A program made the translations under genes and the position numbers. The notes below the pieces were generated by a model that ran no database searches, was not told the DNA's origin, and saw only the letters and a list, made by a program, of their open reading frames with translations. Below are positions 14,643 through 15,736 of a stretch of 15,736 nucleotides of DNA, piece by piece. Within the stretch, counting starts at the first letter, position 1. Every line of letters starts with the position of its first letter. Location: assembly GCA_016929465.1 (NCBI GenBank), contig JAFGIT010000351.1:1-15736 (forward strand), read 5' to 3'. Origin of the DNA: JAFGIT01 sp016929465 [NCBI: Candidatus Coatesbacteria bacterium] (GTDB lineage Bacteria; B130-G9).

Positions 14643-15551
14643 ATGACCATTGATGCGAACGCGTCTGAGCTCCATCACATCGGTGGCGTGCGAAGGGCGA
14701 CCTGGATTAGCCTCATCGTCAACGTGCTGCTTTCGGCCCTCAAATTGGCCGGCGGAATCGTCGGATCGAGCCAGGCCATCATCGCCGACGGGGTCCACAG
14801 CCTTTCTGACAGCAGCACCGACATAGCGATCCTCATCGGTGTGAAATTCTGGTCGCGGCCTCCCGACGACGGCCACCCGTATGGCCATCGTCGCATTGAG
14901 ACGCTCGTCACCGTGTTCATCGGGGTCGTGCTTATAGCAGCCTCCATCGGGCTGATCTATAACGCGATTGTGACCCATCAGCAGAAGCATACCGAGGCTC
15001 CGAGCTGGATCGCGCTCGTTGCTGCTATCATCTCGATAGTCAGCAAGGAGATACTCTACCGCTGGACCAGGAACATCGGCAGACGACTCAAATCGAGCGC
15101 GGTCATCGCAAATGCCTGGCACCATAGGTCTGATGCGTTCAGCTCGATCCCGACCGCTGTTGCCGTCTCAGTCATGTTGCTTCACCCTTCATTGGCCTTC
15201 CTCGACCATATCGCGGCAGTCGTGGTCTCATTTTTCATATTGCGAGTTGCCTGGAATGTCCTAAAGCCGGCGCTGAAGGAACTGGTTGATGCGGGCGCTT
15301 CCGAAAAGGACTGCGAGAAGATTCGTGCGATCGCTCTTTTCACTGACGGAGTTCGAAAAGTCCACGCGATTCGCACTCGATATGTTGGGCCGGGCCTATC
15401 TGTTGACCTTCATGTCCAGGTCGATCCCGAGATGACCGTCCGCCGCGGTCACAATATCGGCGGCGAGGTAAAGAGCAAACTGCTCTCCGAGGGGCCGGAT
15501 GTCACGGATGTAATCGTCCACCTGGAACCCCACGAACCGGAAACAGATTGA
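14643..15551 (+). CDS. Cation diffusion facilitator (divalent metal efflux)
   Basis: 302 aa, the standard size, six membrane segments plus a cytoplasmic C-terminal domain. CDF proteins export Zn, Mn, Fe, Cd or Co in exchange for protons. The transport site is H52xxxD56 in ADGVHSLSD together with H160xxxD164 in WHHRSDAFSS, where FieF/YiiP has D45xxxD49. The segment GHPYGHRRIETL is the conserved loop after the second helix. The cytoplasmic zinc-binding residues of YiiP have counterparts: H241 (KVHAIRTR), H257 (DLHVQV), H270 (RRGHNI), H293 and E295 (VHLEP). An HD-HD site is more often linked with Zn, but the metal is not certain. ATG 14643 has only a distant purine-rich stretch (GAGGGA), so initiation may be weak. 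It follows a terminator, so it is likely a separate unit. Confidence 0.93.
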   Translation: MTIDANASELHHIGGVRRATWISLIVNVLLSALKLAGGIVGSSQAIIADGVHSLSDSSTDIAILIGVKFWSRPPDDGHPYGHRRIETLVTVFIGVVLIAASIGLIYNAIVTHQQKHTEAPSWIALVAAIISIVSKEILYRWTRNIGRRLKSSAVIANAWHHRSDAFSSIPTAVAVSVMLLHPSLAFLDHIAAVVVSFFILRVAWNVLKPALKELVDAGASEKDCEKIRAIALFTDGVRKVHAIRTRYVGPGLSVDLHVQVDPEMTVRRGHNIGGEVKSKLLSEGPDVTDVIVHLEPHEPETD

Positions 15552-15736
15552 CGTCGGCTTTTTTGCTCGTGCGATCGGGCAGATGCCGTCAAAGCAGAAT
15601 CGGCGCGGCTTGATCCACCGCTTTTCTTAGCGTAATTTGTTCCGAAATTAGGTTCCTCATAAGAATCTGTGCACGAGTTTTGGTTCAGGTAGGTTTCCGA
15701 GGCAGTGGTATAGTGCGGTGATGTAGTTGCGAGCTG
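15552..15736. other. Gene-free 3' end of the window
   Basis: I see no coding frame with family features, no tRNA and no clear terminator here. A run of six T follows the CDF stop within 20 bp (near 15558-15563), but without a convincing stem before it. Confidence 0.5.

Noticed and set aside
1-15736. Apparent scarcity of CTAG (about eight seen by eye)
   Set aside because: CTAG is rare in many bacteria regardless of methyltransferases, and the count was not made by computation.

Overview
The window is a bacterial chromosome fragment, most likely from an uncultured, double-membraned bacterium. Evidence: sigma-70-like promoters (TTGACC-16-TATAAT for the minus-strand gene, TTGACA-15-TGnTATAGC before the aromatic-rich gene), Shine-Dalgarno sites, intrinsic terminators, a lipobox lipoprotein and exported proteins. 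Arginine is often AGG and isoleucine often ATA, and TTG/GTG starts occur. There is no rRNA or other phylogenetic marker beyond the MetG tail, so I do not name a phylum; the mix of a Reg_prop-like propeller protein, a DUF6600-like protein and a GTAGGGGC-type palindrome reminds me of metagenome-derived candidate phyla, which is only an impression.

Layout. 1-2522 (+): the C-terminal end of methionyl-tRNA synthetase, then purN, then a GT4 glycosyltransferase, closely packed. 2731-3522 (+): a solitary beta-class (SPPY) DNA methyltransferase without a restriction partner. 3523-3716: a control region with a perfect 10-bp inverted repeat and a promoter. 3717-7803 (+): an exported aromatic-rich DUF4384/DUF6600-like protein, then a family 5 oligopeptide-type binding lipoprotein and one DppB-type permease; no second permease or ATPase follows. 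7832-7913: a palindromic two-hairpin element between convergent genes. 7973-10261 (-): a 762-aa exported propeller protein with its own promoter. 10466-10669 (+): a solitary HicB-like protein. 10670-11159: about 490 bp without a gene but with several hairpins, including a terminator with a perfect 20-bp stem.

11160-14455 (+) is the most coherent functional unit: an ArsR/SmtB repressor, an ArsP-type (DUF318) permease overlapping it by 4 bp, an N-anchored thioredoxin (CIPC), a CcdA/ArsG-type membrane thiol transporter, and after a 204-bp gap an 78-aa mini-thioredoxin (CPKC). The parts fit a trans-membrane dithiol relay attached to a metalloid or organoarsenical permease, controlled by a repressor whose likely operator encloses the -10 box. 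A terminator follows, and then a cation diffusion facilitator (14643-15551) whose leader repeats part of the terminator stem. The last 185 bp hold no gene I can recognise.
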